Assembly: GCA_020446045.1 (NCBI GenBank)
Contig: JAGRFM010000004.1
Span: forward strand, 1 to 64,000
Direction of reading: 5' to 3'
DNA from: Nitrosomonas sp.
GTDB taxonomy: Bacteria; Pseudomonadota; Gammaproteobacteria; Burkholderiales; Nitrosomonadaceae
Length of the DNA stretch: 64,000 bases
A model generated the notes under the pieces. That model was not told where the DNA came from. It ran no database searches and worked only from the letters and a program-made list of their open reading frames with translations. The stretch's first letter is position 1. Every line of letters begins with the position of its first letter. A program made the position numbers and the translations under genes. This document shows positions 28,970 through 39,815 of the stretch, in pieces.

Positions 28970-29585
28970 GAGATTTCGGGTTATTGCGATACATGTAGTC
29001 AATCAAATCACGCACAATTTCGAGAAGACCTGACCAAGGTAAAGCGTCAAATGGATCGCCGTGGGCTAAAGAATTTCTAATGCCCACGAGCGTTCCAGTC
29101 TGATCTATTTTACCTTCTTGATTAATCTGTCTAACACGATACAAGTTTGAAACAACAGGGCCACCATACTTTTGAAAAATTGGGAGCTTTTCATCTACAA
29201 GCTCATCATGCTTAACCATATATTCTAGGCCTTGCTTCAAAAATGCATGTATTTGTTTTCTGGGATTTTTATCTTTATAGGCATTCATATAAATATCCTT
29301 AAGTGCTAGCTCCAATGCTGCTAAAGCAGTCAGTTCTCCAGCCTTAATAATATCCATATCAAACCATGACAAAAAATATAGTCGCATTGCTCTTTCATAT
29401 TTTTGTGCAACAACTTGAGGTACTTGGCGGTTCAATGATAATTTAGCCACAAAGTTACACCATTCGTTTATCTCATAGAAAATATGTGGCTCTACTACAC
29501 TTTTTGTACCAGGCCAGAATATTTGTAATGGGTTAGCGGATCGGTCTATAGAAGTGCTGAAAATATCGTTATTATCGCTTTTCAT
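28953..29585 (-). CDS. HEPN-like protein within the type I restriction operon
   Basis: The 210-residue helical protein contains GIRNSLAHGD at residues 168-177, which fits the R-x4-H motif (Arg170, His175) of HEPN domains. Catalytic HEPN proteins are RNases in many toxin and defence systems, while others are non-catalytic, so activity is not assured. The ATG overlaps the hsdS end by 4 bp and the stop overlaps the hsdR start by 17 bp, so it is translated as part of hsdM-hsdS-X-hsdR. That tight embedding suggests a function tied to the restriction complex, such as an RNase backup triggered when restriction fails. The family assignment rests on one motif plus helical composition. Confidence 0.65.
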   Translation of the reverse strand: MKSDNNDIFSTSIDRSANPLQIFWPGTKSVVEPHIFYEINEWCNFVAKLSLNRQVPQVVAQKYERAMRLYFLSWFDMDIIKAGELTALAALELALKDIYMNAYKDKNPRKQIHAFLKQGLEYMVKHDELVDEKLPIFQKYGGPVVSNLYRVRQINQEGKIDQTGTLVGIRNSLAHGDPFDALPWSGLLEIVRDLIDYMYRNNPKSHERPA

Positions 29586-30859
29586 ACTGTTGCGCCTCTG
29601 ATATCGATTTTACCTGTAACAGCGGCTGAAATTAGAGCAGTACGGCGTTCCTTGAGTAATTCGATGGCTTGTTTGGCTTCAGTAATCAATTCCTCAATTT
29701 TGGTGGTTTCTCTGTCTAGGAAAGTTGCGATGGATTGTTGCTCTGTGAATGGTGGTACAGGGAATGGAAGATTGGAAACTATCTCAACGGAAAGACCAGG
29801 TTGTGCTGCAGATACGGAATATTGGTTTAAATTCATTGCTCGAAGTGTTTCTCCTAGCCATTTTATGATCAATGGTTTGATTAGTGACACAACAACAGCA
29901 TGTTCTGATGCCCAGAATTTCCCTTTAGCATAATTAATGTTGCCACAAAGAGCTCCTTGACGACCAATCAACGGATATTCTCCATCATGAGTATATCTGG
30001 ACGTGTAGCCACGCAAGCCATTACCTCCATAAACAGGGTATTCTCCAGTTTCTTCAATATGGTTTGATGTGATTGTCTCCCCACTTTTAAGAGAAGCAAT
30101 TCTTTTTAATGCCATTACGTTCCAATGCTCCGGCACCTCACCCAGCCATTGAATTCCAGAATCCTTCATAGGCACATCAGGATTCAGTCCTTTGGTAACC
30201 GCATGAGAAATAACCGCCTGCCGTTTTTCTTTCAGTAGTTCGATAAGCCGTTGCTGTTCGCCAATCAGTTCATCAATTTTGGTGGTTTCACAATCAAGGA
30301 AGGAAGCGATTATTTTTTGTTCTGGAACAGGTGGTGCTGTCAAAAGAATAGACAATATAGCTTCTTGATCTATAGTGGTCATCGTAGTGATTTTAGCTCG
30401 AGCAATCAATTGATAACGATACAGAGCAGAGTTTAAAAGATAGCTTCCATATCGAGCATCTAGTAGCGTTTTATCTGGCCTAACACGAATCAAATGACAT
30501 TCGAAAACAACAGGTTCTATATGATCTCCAGCTACTGCAACTACTGCGACTCCTTCTTGTTTTAAAGATGAACGGACAAAAAATAAATCTCCAGATAACA
30601 CTTGGTAAGTGTTTATTTCATTTGCCTCACACCTTACACGATCAAGATTGTCAGGTTTGATCTTAAAATCGTCTTGATAAATATCGAAAACATTTACTAA
30701 CAATACACCTTTTCCAAATTCTCTTTTTTTCTTAAAAATTCCGTTAATTAGTGGAGCTGATATAACTCGACGTATTTTTTTTATTTCCCAATGCTCCGGC
30801 AATTCCCCCAACCATTCCACACCACTATCCTTGTAGCTTTCATACCGTGGAAAACTCAT
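29582..30859 (-). CDS. hsdS: Type I restriction specificity subunit HsdS
   Basis: HsdS chooses the bipartite DNA target of the methylase and nuclease. The 425-residue protein shows the twofold layout: each half begins with a similar phrase ([19 protein letters not shown] near residue 11; [19 protein letters not shown] near 240), contains a target-recognition domain, and ends with the conserved helix ([40 protein letters not shown]). The ATG overlaps the hsdM stop in an ATGA. It appears intact, so methylation with HsdM should be possible. The recognition sequence cannot be predicted by eye. Confidence 0.93.
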   Translation of the reverse strand: MSFPRYESYKDSGVEWLGELPEHWEIKKIRRVISAPLINGIFKKKREFGKGVLLVNVFDIYQDDFKIKPDNLDRVRCEANEINTYQVLSGDLFFVRSSLKQEGVAVVAVAGDHIEPVVFECHLIRVRPDKTLLDARYGSYLLNSALYRYQLIARAKITTMTTIDQEAILSILLTAPPVPEQKIIASFLDCETTKIDELIGEQQRLIELLKEKRQAVISHAVTKGLNPDVPMKDSGIQWLGEVPEHWNVMALKRIASLKSGETITSNHIEETGEYPVYGGNGLRGYTSRYTHDGEYPLIGRQGALCGNINYAKGKFWASEHAVVVSLIKPLIIKWLGETLRAMNLNQYSVSAAQPGLSVEIVSNLPFPVPPFTEQQSIATFLDRETTKIEELITEAKQAIELLKERRTALISAAVTGKIDIRGATV

Positions 30860-32598
30860 GCCGACAAGCCTTTGATCATGGTCAGGATGCGGTCGGTGCA
30901 TTGTTTTAGATCGGCATCAATTTCAGCCAAGGGGCGGGGTGGTTCAAACACATAGAAATGCCTGTTGAACGGGATTTCATAGCCGACTTTGGTTTTGTTA
31001 TGATCAATCCAGGCATCGGGTACATGTGGCAGTACTTCCCGTTTGAAATAGTCTTCTATGTCTTCACTCAGTGGCACATTCTCGGTATCCCGTAAACTGC
31101 TGTCCGGTTGCGGTTTGCCTTTTTGCTTGCCTTTGGTGGCTAGCACGATTTGTCCGTTTTCGTCCCGCAATGGCCGTTCCACGGTAATGGTATGGTAACC
31201 AAAATCGGTATTCTTGAAGATTCTTGATATTGGTTTTTTTCCTTCACTGGCTTCAATAAATTGCCCAAACAGGCGGGTGATTTCGGTGATATGTTCGTCG
31301 GACAGTTCCTTACGCTTGGAACCGAGGCTTTTACGCATTTTTTGCCAATAACCTGACGCATCGATCAACTGTACCAGTCCTTTGCGATGTTCCGGCTTGC
31401 GGTTGGACAGTATCCAGATATAAGTGGAAATACCGGTGTTATAGAACATGTCCGTCGGTAGTCCGATAATGGCTTCCAGCAGATCATTTTCCAGCACATA
31501 GCGACGTATTTCACTTTCCCCCGAACCTGCCGCACCGGTAAACAGGGGTGAGCCGTTCAATACGATACCAAAGCGACTACCGCCATCGACAGCGGGGCGC
31601 ATTTTGCTGATCAGGTGCAGCAGGAACAATAACGAACCATCCGAGACACGGGGCAGACCGGGGCCAAATCGGCCACTGTAGCCTTGTGTTTCATGTTCCT
31701 TGCGAACTTCCTTCTCAACTTTCTTCCATTCCACACCAAACGGTGGGTTGGACAGCATATAGTCGAATTTTTTGTGCAGGTGTCCGTCATCGGAAAACGT
31801 ATTGCCAAACGTGATATTGGCAACATCCTGCCCCTTGATCAGCATGTCGGCTTTACAAATCGCATAGGATTCGGGGTTGAGTTCCTGACCGAACATGGTC
31901 AAACGGGCATCGGGATTGTGCTCATGCAGGTATTCCCCCGCCACGGACAACATGCCACCAGTTCCTGCCGTTGGATCATAAATGGTACGCACTACACCGG
32001 GTTTGGCCAGCACATCGTCATCTTCGATAAACAACAAGTTGACCATGAGGCGAATCACTTCACGAGGGGTGAAGTGTTCACCGGCGGTTTCATTGGAAAT
32101 CTCGGCAAACTTACGAATCAGTTCCTCGAATACCAATCCCATCTGGCTGTTACTGACTTTGTCCGGGTGCAGATCGACATTGGCAAAGCGTTCGGTGACT
32201 TGATATAGCAATCCGGCTTTGGATAGCCGTTCAACCTGGGTATAAAAATCGAAACGCTCAAAAATATCCCGCACCGCTTCAGAGAATCCCTGAATATAGG
32301 CAAACAGATTTTCCCTGATGTGATCCTGATCCCCCATGAGTTTTTTCATATCCAGCGGCGATATGTTGTAGAAGCTCTGTCCGGCTTTACGCAACAAGAA
32401 GGGTTCGGGATTGATGTCGGCTTTCAGTTTGTTGGCATGTTCAGCCAGTACTGCTTCCTTGGTGGTTTCCAGTACACAGTCCAGGCGGCGTAAGACAGTG
32501 AACGGTAAAATAACCTTGCCGTATTCCGATTGCTTGTAATCGCCACGTAGCAGGTCGGCAACCGACCAGATAAAGGCGGAAAGGGATTGATGATTCAT
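30856..32598 (-). CDS. hsdM: Type I restriction-modification methyltransferase HsdM
   Basis: The 580-residue N6-adenine methyltransferase has the HsdM N-terminal helical domain ([20 protein letters not shown]), the AdoMet motif [10 protein letters not shown] near residue 210 and the catalytic NPPF tetrad ([11 protein letters not shown]) near residue 280. It methylates the host target chosen by HsdS. It is the first gene of the operon hsdM-hsdS-HEPN-hsdR. A 360-bp non-coding and remnant region lies upstream and should hold the promoter. It looks complete. Confidence 0.95.
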   Translation of the reverse strand: MNHQSLSAFIWSVADLLRGDYKQSEYGKVILPFTVLRRLDCVLETTKEAVLAEHANKLKADINPEPFLLRKAGQSFYNISPLDMKKLMGDQDHIRENLFAYIQGFSEAVRDIFERFDFYTQVERLSKAGLLYQVTERFANVDLHPDKVSNSQMGLVFEELIRKFAEISNETAGEHFTPREVIRLMVNLLFIEDDDVLAKPGVVRTIYDPTAGTGGMLSVAGEYLHEHNPDARLTMFGQELNPESYAICKADMLIKGQDVANITFGNTFSDDGHLHKKFDYMLSNPPFGVEWKKVEKEVRKEHETQGYSGRFGPGLPRVSDGSLLFLLHLISKMRPAVDGGSRFGIVLNGSPLFTGAAGSGESEIRRYVLENDLLEAIIGLPTDMFYNTGISTYIWILSNRKPEHRKGLVQLIDASGYWQKMRKSLGSKRKELSDEHITEITRLFGQFIEASEGKKPISRIFKNTDFGYHTITVERPLRDENGQIVLATKGKQKGKPQPDSSLRDTENVPLSEDIEDYFKREVLPHVPDAWIDHNKTKVGYEIPFNRHFYVFEPPRPLAEIDADLKQCTDRILTMIKGLSA

Positions 32599-32961
32599 GC
32601 TTTCTTAGTTTTTATTGTTGCTATTGATTGATTTTCTATTTAACCAGAATGGTATAGATAACATGAAAACACTGAAATATGAAGCTATAAGAGAACAACG
32701 AGTCTAATATTTTTCTAAAGCGTTACACCAGTGGTTATGGTCTTGGGCGTGCCGATGGATCGGTTAAACTTTCCGCGTCCATACGTAGCTTTGCAAACCA
32801 TTCTTCGCCTATTTTTCTATGGTAGGGTCTGAGCTTTCGTAGAATGGTTTGTTGTCCACGTTCTAATGCAGTTTGAAGCTGGATCTAGACATGCCGCTTT
32901 AGCGGCTAGCAAGCAGCCCCTTTGAGGGGCTCAAGCAATAAGCCTCCGGCTCTGCCGGAGG
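32599..32961. other. Remnant region with three consecutive hairpins upstream of hsdM
   Basis: Three perfect stem-loops lie in a row: GCCGC/GCGGC at 32893-32906, AGCCCCT/AGGGGCT at 32915-32931 and CCTCCGGC/GCCGGAGG at 32943-32961. They resemble the subterminal hairpin clusters of IS200/IS605-type element ends or stacked terminators; either reading is inference. A start-less open frame on the minus strand (32735-32884, 49 codons, including IGEEWFAKLRMDAESL) may be the tail of a lost gene. The cluster joins the integrase stub exactly where the integrase breaks off. The hsdM promoter probably lies in 32599-32730. Confidence 0.5.
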
Positions 32962-33129
32962 TCATTTAACTTCTTTTTGTGATTTAGCGCCCGAAGTTCT
33001 ATAACGCAATACCCATGATGAAGTTCCTTTAGCTGACAAAGTAAAAGTTAATCCATCCCCATCTGATCTGATTATGGGTTTTCCAGTTTTAATCCAATTG
33101 GATATTTGAAGATTAGTTAATTTTCCCAT
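32962..33129 (-). pseudogene. N-terminal stub of a P4-type tyrosine integrase
   Basis: The 55-codon frame starts MGKLTNLQISNWIKTGKP and contains SDGDGLTFTLSAKGTSSWVL followed by RYRTSG, the typical N-terminal DUF4102 arm-binding domain of P4-like integrases (normally about 400 residues). The catalytic domain is missing: the frame stops at KEVK where a three-hairpin cluster begins. It lies 197 bp from the zapD-end repeat and runs in the same direction as zapD, the position expected of the integrase that inserted the island. Confidence 0.8.
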
Positions 33130-33326
33130 ATGCATCCTCTCTTGACTGAGTAGCTAGATAATGAATTCCTGCCAATGGATATTCTAGCTACTCATGTAGC
33201 TACTCAAAAAAGTGAGATTTAATGATGCAACAAGGAATAATATGAAATAAACAATATTTATAATATATTGTAATCAAGGTATATTTGTTGTCGTTTTGGG
33301 GTGTTGTGGGATAATATAAGACTATA

Positions 33327-33342
33327 TTATAGATTACAGAAC
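33327..33342 (-). repeat. Proximal attachment-site copy at the zapD 3' end
   Basis: GTTCTGTAATCTATAA encodes the terminal Phe-Cys-Asn-Leu-stop of zapD and matches 21156-21171 exactly. Island insertion here keeps zapD functional. Confidence 0.65.
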
Positions 33343-34097
33343 GTCAGCTCAAATGCCACATCTTTTTCATAAACTTTCACGCGCTGGCCGGATTGTGACG
33401 GGATGAAGCGTATATTCAAGGCGTATTTGTTTGCGCTGATTTCTGGCACGCATGGGAAGTCTTCGCTGAGGCTGACACGTAACATTTGTGCCATATAGTC
33501 GGCGCCAGGCTGTTGAAAAATACCGTGTCGGGCGATATGTTGAACAGTTTTACCGCTGCTTCTGAGTAAATACAGCACAATACCGAAAGCATTACGGATA
33601 GGTAGCAGCGGCGCCAGCCACTCATTGAAATCCTTGCGCCGCAAAGCCGGGTCAAGATTAAGCCAGTAATGATACGAAGGCAGATCGAATTCGCAAACTC
33701 CGCCAGGGATGTTTGCGCGCTGTTTGATAGTCATGAGCCATTCAGTGTCACGCAAATGTTCTCCCACTTTGCCGGAAATTTCCAACATGGACCGAAACGT
33801 GGTCTGAATATTTTCCAGCACATTATCCAATGCTGATTCAGAAATATTCGGGTTCCTGCGCATACCTTCAAGAATTTGTTTTTGGCGTTCCAGTTCCTGA
33901 AGTAGATCCGATTTGATATCCGCACGGCCGGTAATTTCCAGAATCTCAAACAGGGTTAATAAAGACGCATGGTGCTGCATCGGGGAGTCTTTCGCAGAAA
34001 AAAAATCGATTTTTTTAAACAAATCCTCAAGCCGCAACAGAGTGCGAATACGTTCATTAAGCGGGTGTTCGTAACTGATCACGATGGCTTTTTTCAA
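33327..34097 (-). CDS. zapD: Cell division protein ZapD
   Basis: ZapD (YacF, DUF1342) crosslinks FtsZ filaments at the division ring. The 256-residue protein has the family's opening YEHPLNERIRTLLRLEDLF, the helical N-terminal domain and a C-terminal beta domain (GGVCEFDLPSYHYWLNLD, IRFIPSQSGQRVKVYEKDV). The frame opens at TTG directly after a TGA; a GTG at 34082, nearer the conserved YEHPLNE, is an alternative start. Its usual neighbours (coaE, yacG) are absent: accessory DNA lies on both sides. The last five codons serve as the island attachment site, leaving the protein end intact. Confidence 0.92.
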   Translation of the reverse strand: MKKAIVISYEHPLNERIRTLLRLEDLFKKIDFFSAKDSPMQHHASLLTLFEILEITGRADIKSDLLQELERQKQILEGMRRNPNISESALDNVLENIQTTFRSMLEISGKVGEHLRDTEWLMTIKQRANIPGGVCEFDLPSYHYWLNLDPALRRKDFNEWLAPLLPIRNAFGIVLYLLRSSGKTVQHIARHGIFQQPGADYMAQMLRVSLSEDFPCVPEISANKYALNIRFIPSQSGQRVKVYEKDVAFELTFCNL

Positions 34098-34302
34098 TCA
34101 AGAGTAGAAAAATACAATGTTGCCTTAAGCCGACAAAATATACAAATGAAAAATCATGGTGATTGACGAAATTAAAGGGCAATTTTATGCAAAATACAAT
34201 AAATAAACAGTCGATGAATTTTGGAAGGAGTAAAAATCGATGTCATGTAATACTCAGCGCAATGGACTTCACCTTGCCTGCATTGCTTTCATCGCTTATT
34301 TC

Positions 34303-34542
34303 AACCTAAAAACCTCAGTTGGATGGTATTTAGAGTGCTTTGTTTTTTATTTTTGGCAAGGCACAATGAGGTTGTAATAACCAGTTATTACAACGAATTG
34401 CAACACCGCAAAAGGTAAAAAACAATGTGCTATAAATAGCATAGTGTTGCACACCATTCAGGTTAAGGAATTTTCCTGAAATGTATATTTTAATTCATCA
34501 AGTTTGTACTTCTTTCTAACGGTCAACTGAGGTTTTTAGGTT
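34303..34542. repeat. Fold-back MITE-like element next to jetD
   Basis: AACCTAAAAACCTCAGTTG at 34303-34321 is repeated as a perfect 19-bp inverted copy at 34524-34542. Inside, GTTGTAATAAC and its inverse GTTATTACAAC face each other across two bases (34371-34394), and weaker mirror symmetry extends about 50 bp on each side. The 240-bp element has no gene. Its right edge coincides with the last base of the jetD stop codon. It may be a non-autonomous transposon and may also end jetD and zapD-region transcripts. Confidence 0.75.
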
Positions 34543-35744
34543 CAATCAATTACTACCGCTATCTGCCGCAGTGACTTCAGTATATGATTAAAACCGATCC
34601 GTTCCTGCTCGAGCCGGATTTGATCACCGAAAGTATTGTTGCCTAACATTTCATAAAGCTGCCGTTCGGTGCCGGTGAGGCGGGCTAGGGGACGGGTTTC
34701 GGGTTTCATTTCATGCGTCCAGAACGACTGGTGCGCTAACAACGTGTGTTTATCCATCAGCAGGCTGCGCACCTGTGGCTGATGGTTACGCAGTTGGTCG
34801 AGTATGGCGAATCCGTGCGTGTCGATGTCACCCCAGTAATGAATTTCCGGACGTGCTAACCAAGGTATGCCGGATAGGGCGTCAAACCCGTAACCAGCAC
34901 CAAACAAAACCAGACTGTTGCAGATTTGCGGAAAGGCGAGGAAGTTGGTTTCGTTTTCGGTGATGAAGATATACTCAATCCGACTGGCTATTTCCGGGTG
35001 GTGGCCCAGGTCATGAAATCCCTGTTGTGTCAGCGAGATATCGCTGTTGCTACCCGGAAGCAGGTTAAAATCAGGGTCGAGGATTCTGAATCGTACACGT
35101 AGCGGTTTTTGGCGGAAACCGTAGCGTGCTTCGAACTGATTGACGCCGGTAGCGTCAGGGTTGATACTGTTGTCTGGTAGGCAACGATCCAGCAGGGTAA
35201 TCAGAACGCTGCGGTAGTGTTCGATAAATTTGGTGTCGACACCGAGTATGTCGGCTTGCCGCAGATAAATGGCGGGCTTCGGGTGCGCCTGCAGCCATTC
35301 GATTACCGCCAGCAATTGCCGCCATTGTCCGGCCAGTTCAAGTGCTTTTAAAGGGTGTGAACCGAGCCAGGGCAAAAGGGCGGGTTGCTGTTGCCGGGTT
35401 TGTTCGATCAGATCGACAAACTGCCGGTATGGTTTCTGCTTTCCGATGATTTGTACGGCATTGTCCAGGTTGTCCAGCCATACGGCGTGCGGGACGGTAT
35501 TTTCACCCAACACGGGATGCCGGACAGTGCGTGTTTCGATGCGAAAATTATTTGTTTTATATAGTCCGGCAATCCAGTCGCGGACTTCGGCGAATCGTTC
35601 GGACATTTCCTTACTGGTTGGTGTTTTGAATTTCAGCCGGTACGGAAAAAATGCTTCATTGTTCAGCAGCGAGGCGAGCAAGCGGCCTTTGTCCCATAAT
35701 TGCTGCACCTGTTGGCGTAAATTCGTGTGAGTTGTCCAGTTCAC
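34542..35744 (-). CDS. jetD: Wadjet nuclease subunit JetD (MksG-like)
   Basis: JetD is the DNA-cutting subunit of Wadjet, which detects and cleaves small circular plasmids after SMC-driven loop extrusion. The 400-residue protein combines an N-terminal DUF3322-type region with a C-terminal TOPRIM-like DUF2220 domain: acidic ITENETNF near residues 261-268 and [14 protein letters not shown] with Asp306 and Asp308. These are the expected metal-binding residues, so it appears active. The GTG start overlaps the jetC stop in a GTGA. It is last in the canonical jetA-jetB-jetC-jetD order. Confidence 0.92.
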   Translation of the reverse strand: MNWTTHTNLRQQVQQLWDKGRLLASLLNNEAFFPYRLKFKTPTSKEMSERFAEVRDWIAGLYKTNNFRIETRTVRHPVLGENTVPHAVWLDNLDNAVQIIGKQKPYRQFVDLIEQTRQQQPALLPWLGSHPLKALELAGQWRQLLAVIEWLQAHPKPAIYLRQADILGVDTKFIEHYRSVLITLLDRCLPDNSINPDATGVNQFEARYGFRQKPLRVRFRILDPDFNLLPGSNSDISLTQQGFHDLGHHPEIASRIEYIFITENETNFLAFPQICNSLVLFGAGYGFDALSGIPWLARPEIHYWGDIDTHGFAILDQLRNHQPQVRSLLMDKHTLLAHQSFWTHEMKPETRPLARLTGTERQLYEMLGNNTFGDQIRLEQERIGFNHILKSLRQIAVVID

Positions 35745-38700
35745 TGGCTGGTTTGTGTGGTTTGCGCTGTGGAACCCAGTAACTGGGTTTTTTCTTCGCG
35801 GTAGGTTTCGATGCTCAGGTTGCGGATTTTTGAGACGCGTCCGTCTTCGTTATGCACAAAGCCGACATGAGAAACATATGGTTCAATAATGTGGATTTTC
35901 TGCAAGGGTGTGACAATCAGCAATTGCAGATTGAGTTGCTCGAACAGTTTCAACCCGTATTCGGCCGATTCGTCGGAGCCGCGCCCAAAGGCTTCGTCAA
36001 TCACGACAAAACGAAACGAACGCGAACGGGCTTCACCCCATTCGAGACCGAACTGATATGCCAGACTGGCTGCCAAGATGGTGTACGCGAGTTTTTCCTT
36101 CTGACCGCCGGATTTTCCACCTGAATCGGAATAATGTTCATATTCGCTGTTATCCTCGCGCCAGCGTTCCGATGCGCCGAAAATAAACCAGTTGCGTACA
36201 TCGCAGACTTTGTTGGTCCAGCGTTTGTCGAGTTCGGACAGTCCTTCACGGCCGCGGAAGCGCTCAATAATTTTTTTGACCTGAAGGAATTTGGATTCGG
36301 AATACTGTTCGTCCTCTGAGCCGGTCAGGGCGCCTTCGGTACACGCACGCAGTTCAGTCTGGAAATCACGGATATCGGCATCCTGGGTGATTTGCGCTTC
36401 GAGCTGGATATAGCGCCCGCTGTTGTAGTCGATATTGTTTAGCGAATGATTGATTTGTTCGATACGGTCGCGGATGGTTTCGCGCTCGCGGTGCAGCTGC
36501 GATTGAAAGTTGGCCACTTCGCGGATGGTGTTTTCGTTGAGCAGCTCCTTGAAACGCGCTTCGAAGCGCGGCAGGCCGTCAGCCAGTAATTCATTCAGCA
36601 TTTCGCGGTAATTATTTGCCGATTCAACGGCGGCGTCGACTTCCTTGGTGTCGAGCGGATAGTTGTTGTTGTAATTACTCATGTCGCGGATGATACGTTC
36701 ATGCAGCGATCTGATTTTACGGTCTTCCGCGTCAATTTTGTCCTGCAGCCATTTACGCAATTCCTGTTCGCGGTTGTCGCACGATTCCACAGTGAGTGTA
36801 TGTTCGCCCAGCGCTTGTGTGCGTAGCGATTCAATGGTGTTGAAATGTTCCTGGTGCGGTTCATTCTCCGGCATGGCCAGAAAATCCTGGGTTTCACCAT
36901 GCAGGCTTTGTGCCTGTTCGATTTTTAACTCGGTGCGATTGAGTTCTTTTTTGATGTCGTCAAAACGCAGTTCATTGGATTCACGATCCGTTTCAATTGT
37001 GTGCAGCTTTTGCGTCAATGTTTGCAGCAGATCGGAAGCCGATTTCAGTTTGTTCAATTCGTCGTGCAATGCTTCGATGCGCTGGATTAGCGGCTGCCAG
37101 TTGATGTCATTGTAATCCTGATAGACTTCAAGTTTGTTCAGCGCCTGTAGGGAAACGGTGATTTGTTTGAGCGTTTTGTCGATTTCGCTGATTGAACCGG
37201 CCAGGTCGGCAATTGCAGTTTCCAGTAGGCGGGCCTGATTTTCCAGTACGGTGATTTTGTCTTTATTGTCCCATCCCAGTACATAGCGGCTACGATCGTG
37301 AATAGCATGCCGGTCGTCCTTTTCATGCCGCTCTCCGGCTGCCTTGATTTGACCGCTGCGGGTAATGGCGCGTTTTTCACGACGAAACTGCTCCTGATTT
37401 TCACAGCAGGCCAGATCGAACCGATGCGCCAGTTCGGATTCAAGCCAGGCATAAAAGGGTGAATCGGGTTTAATGGACAGTTTGCGGGTTAACGAATGCG
37501 CATGTACTTCGGGCAGTGGGCGTACTTTATTTTGCCATACCCGGTAATATACCAGGCGGCCCTTTAGATGCGTGGCATCCACCCAGGCAGCGATTTTGCC
37601 GTAATACCCATCGGGTACCAGCAGCGATAGGCCGAAATTGCGCAGCAGGCGTTCGGCGGCGCCTTCCCAGTCTTTTTCTGCTTCATGCACCTGAATGAGT
37701 TCGCCGGCAAAGGGAAATTCAGTCTCATCGACTGCCAGTGCCTGGCACAATGCGCTGCGGATGTTGACCTGCATTTGTTCGATATTGCTGCGGCGTTTTT
37801 TCAACGCGTCCAGTGTCTGTGTTAATTGCTGATGTTCTTCGCGTTTGATTCGGAATTGATAGTTGATTTCCTGGTGACGGTTTTGCAGTTCAGCTTGTTG
37901 TTGGTCCAATTGGCTTTGCCGGGTTTGCAATTCAGTTTTCAGGTTGAGAAACGCATCTTCGCTATCCGGGAAAACCGCTTCAACAGTTTGCAGCAATTGA
38001 GCATAACTTTGCGCATTTAGCCGGCGCTTGGCGCTGTCCTGTCGGAGTTGTTCAATTTCATGTTGTAATCGGTCGATCCGGTCTCCGCCATTGTCGGCAA
38101 TCTGCTGTTTCAGTTCGGATTCCTGTGAACGTTGACTGCGTATGGTTTCATCCAGACGGGTAACTTTGGCTTGTTGTTTGACGAGTTCATTGTGCAACCG
38201 GTTAATCCGGTCGGTCACCAATGCCAGTTTTTGTGTGGAAAAATACGGTTTCAACGCTTCCCGGCAATGACGCAGGTTCAGTACTTGCGTACTGAGTACT
38301 GTATGTTGATCGCATTGGTCGACCAGCGGGGTGAGCCGTTCGATTTGCTGCTTGGCTTTCAGGACGGCCTCATGTGCACGGTTCAAATCGTCGAAGTGAT
38401 CGATCAATGCCTTGATACGCGGTGCGGTATCAAAAGGTTCGAGCATATGACTGCGCACGAAATCGGTAAGATTACCCACCGATTTCATTGAAACGGTCTG
38501 GTGGAACAGATCAAGCGCCTGTTCATTCGCGATACCGAAACGGCGGCGGAACCAGGCGCCATACGGCGGAAAACGGTCGAATACTTCAATACCCTGGCTG
38601 CGCAGACGTTTGCGCAGGGTATTCATGTCGCTGCCAAATTTGGAGAAATCATCGACAATCGTTAATGCCTGTTCCGCGCAGACGAAAAAACGTTCGGGTT

Positions 38701-39151
38701 GCCCTTGTATATCCTTGTGCCAGAAAACCTGCGCCAGCGTTACGGTTTGCCGGTAGCCCTGATTGTGAAATACGCCGAGAATGACCGAGTAACTGTTCTG
38801 GTCGCGCAAAGGAACCGGTTTGGCTTTGCCGGCAAGATCGTTACGTTCGGATTTGTAATAACCTTGCACATATGAGCGCAACGAGCGCTCCCTGTTCTCG
38901 GCGCCGGCCGCTTTGTTATAGGCCACGCGATGCGCCGGCACCAGCAGTGTGGTAATCGCATCGACCAGTGTTGATTTGCCGGAACCGATGTCGCCGGTCA
39001 ACAGCGCATTTTTGCCGTCCAGTTGCAACGTCCATACCTGTTTGTCAAAAGTACCCCAGTTAAGCACTTCAAGGCGCTGCAGCCGAAATCCCGATAAATG
39101 TTCAGGATTGAAAATCAACGGTAGTGTGGGTTGCGCTTCAGTGTCCTGCAT
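35741..39151 (-). CDS. jetC: Wadjet SMC-like ATPase JetC (MksB-like)
   Basis: JetC is the SMC-type motor of Wadjet. The 1136-residue protein has Walker [12 protein letters not shown] near residues 52-62, long coiled-coil arms, and a C-terminal head with the ABC signature [14 protein letters not shown] and Walker [12 protein letters not shown]. It dimerises and is bridged by JetA (kleisin) and JetB (KITE). An upstream in-frame start at 39286 would add 45 poorly conserved residues inside jetB; the ATG at 39151 is preferred and overlaps the jetB end by 14 bp. Length and motifs are complete. Confidence 0.94.
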   Translation of the reverse strand: MQDTEAQPTLPLIFNPEHLSGFRLQRLEVLNWGTFDKQVWTLQLDGKNALLTGDIGSGKSTLVDAITTLLVPAHRVAYNKAAGAENRERSLRSYVQGYYKSERNDLAGKAKPVPLRDQNSYSVILGVFHNQGYRQTVTLAQVFWHKDIQGQPERFFVCAEQALTIVDDFSKFGSDMNTLRKRLRSQGIEVFDRFPPYGAWFRRRFGIANEQALDLFHQTVSMKSVGNLTDFVRSHMLEPFDTAPRIKALIDHFDDLNRAHEAVLKAKQQIERLTPLVDQCDQHTVLSTQVLNLRHCREALKPYFSTQKLALVTDRINRLHNELVKQQAKVTRLDETIRSQRSQESELKQQIADNGGDRIDRLQHEIEQLRQDSAKRRLNAQSYAQLLQTVEAVFPDSEDAFLNLKTELQTRQSQLDQQQAELQNRHQEINYQFRIKREEHQQLTQTLDALKKRRSNIEQMQVNIRSALCQALAVDETEFPFAGELIQVHEAEKDWEGAAERLLRNFGLSLLVPDGYYGKIAAWVDATHLKGRLVYYRVWQNKVRPLPEVHAHSLTRKLSIKPDSPFYAWLESELAHRFDLACCENQEQFRREKRAITRSGQIKAAGERHEKDDRHAIHDRSRYVLGWDNKDKITVLENQARLLETAIADLAGSISEIDKTLKQITVSLQALNKLEVYQDYNDINWQPLIQRIEALHDELNKLKSASDLLQTLTQKLHTIETDRESNELRFDDIKKELNRTELKIEQAQSLHGETQDFLAMPENEPHQEHFNTIESLRTQALGEHTLTVESCDNREQELRKWLQDKIDAEDRKIRSLHERIIRDMSNYNNNYPLDTKEVDAAVESANNYREMLNELLADGLPRFEARFKELLNENTIREVANFQSQLHRERETIRDRIEQINHSLNNIDYNSGRYIQLEAQITQDADIRDFQTELRACTEGALTGSEDEQYSESKFLQVKKIIERFRGREGLSELDKRWTNKVCDVRNWFIFGASERWREDNSEYEHYSDSGGKSGGQKEKLAYTILAASLAYQFGLEWGEARSRSFRFVVIDEAFGRGSDESAEYGLKLFEQLNLQLLIVTPLQKIHIIEPYVSHVGFVHNEDGRVSKIRNLSIETYREEKTQLLGSTAQTTQTSQ

Positions 39152-39815
39152 TCGATTGTGATTCGGCCAGATGAGTTTGATAGTGTTCCAGTCTTTTATC
39201 AAGATCAGCAAGCCACTGTGCGTCGACAAACGATTTGATAATACGACGGACTTCGTAATGTGGTGGGCCTGAATGATTGTCGGCATTCAGTTTGCGCAGA
39301 AACCCCAGTTCAATGACTTTATTGATATGCCTGTCCACCTGATCGGTGAGTTTTGCTTCATTACTGGTATTGGGCATAAATACCCGGATCAATTCGAGCA
39401 TATCGTCACGGCTTAGAATCAGGCGTGTATCGCCGCCGCCGGCATCGGTCTCTGCCAGTTTTTTGCGTAGCAGGGCAAGCAGCAGGCTGACCGGAAACGA
39501 TAAGGGGCGGCGAGCGACCAGGCGTGGCAGGGTTTGGGTTGTGCCGGATGAACCACTTGAATCGCCTGAATTCCCATCATTCACGGATTCCAGCTGTCGG
39601 CTGCGCAAGAATGCATAGCCTTCCGCTTCGTCAAGGATCAGTTCCAGTCCCAATACGGCGACATAATCACGCACGCTGCTTTGCTGTGTGAGTAATTGAT
39701 TCCAACGGCTGGTATCATCTTCCCGGTAAACCACGGTTTTGAGTAATGTAATCAGCAAAATGGACAGTCCGTCCTGCAATGTAGCGCTATCTTCAGATAT
39801 ATCCATGGTTTTCAT
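39138..39815 (-). CDS. jetB: Wadjet KITE subunit JetB (DUF4194, MksE-like)
   Basis: The 225-residue protein matches the DUF4194/JetB family: a winged-helix protein that binds the JetA kleisin. Recognisable stretches include [54 protein letters not shown] and a C-terminal region near [15 protein letters not shown] Gly/Ser-rich linker near residue 80 ([13 protein letters not shown]) lies between its two parts. It overlaps jetA by 4 bp (ATGA) and jetC by 14 bp. A second start at 39806 would shorten it by three residues. Confidence 0.92.
   Translation of the reverse strand: MKTMDISEDSATLQDGLSILLITLLKTVVYREDDTSRWNQLLTQQSSVRDYVAVLGLELILDEAEGYAFLRSRQLESVNDGNSGDSSGSSGTTQTLPRLVARRPLSFPVSLLLALLRKKLAETDAGGGDTRLILSRDDMLELIRVFMPNTSNEAKLTDQVDRHINKVIELGFLRKLNADNHSGPPHYEVRRIIKSFVDAQWLADLDKRLEHYQTHLAESQSNAGH

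Larger units (their letters stand above)
21156..33342. mobile_element. Genomic island inserted at the zapD 3' end
   Basis: The 16-bp sequence at 33327-33342 is the last five codons of zapD including its stop, plus one base. It recurs exactly and in the same orientation at 21156-21171. Between the copies lie an AT-rich NTPase gene, a complete type I restriction locus, and, 197 bp inside the zapD end, the N-terminal stub of a tyrosine integrase transcribed in the zapD direction. A gene 3' end duplicated at the far edge, with an adjacent integrase, is the classical layout of an integrated island. The integrase is truncated, so the island is probably fixed. Confidence 0.75.

Noticed and set aside
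32893..32961. Three adjacent hairpins considered as a CRISPR array or integron attC sites
   Set aside because: The hairpins differ in sequence, there are no regular spacers, and no cas or integron integrase genes are present.
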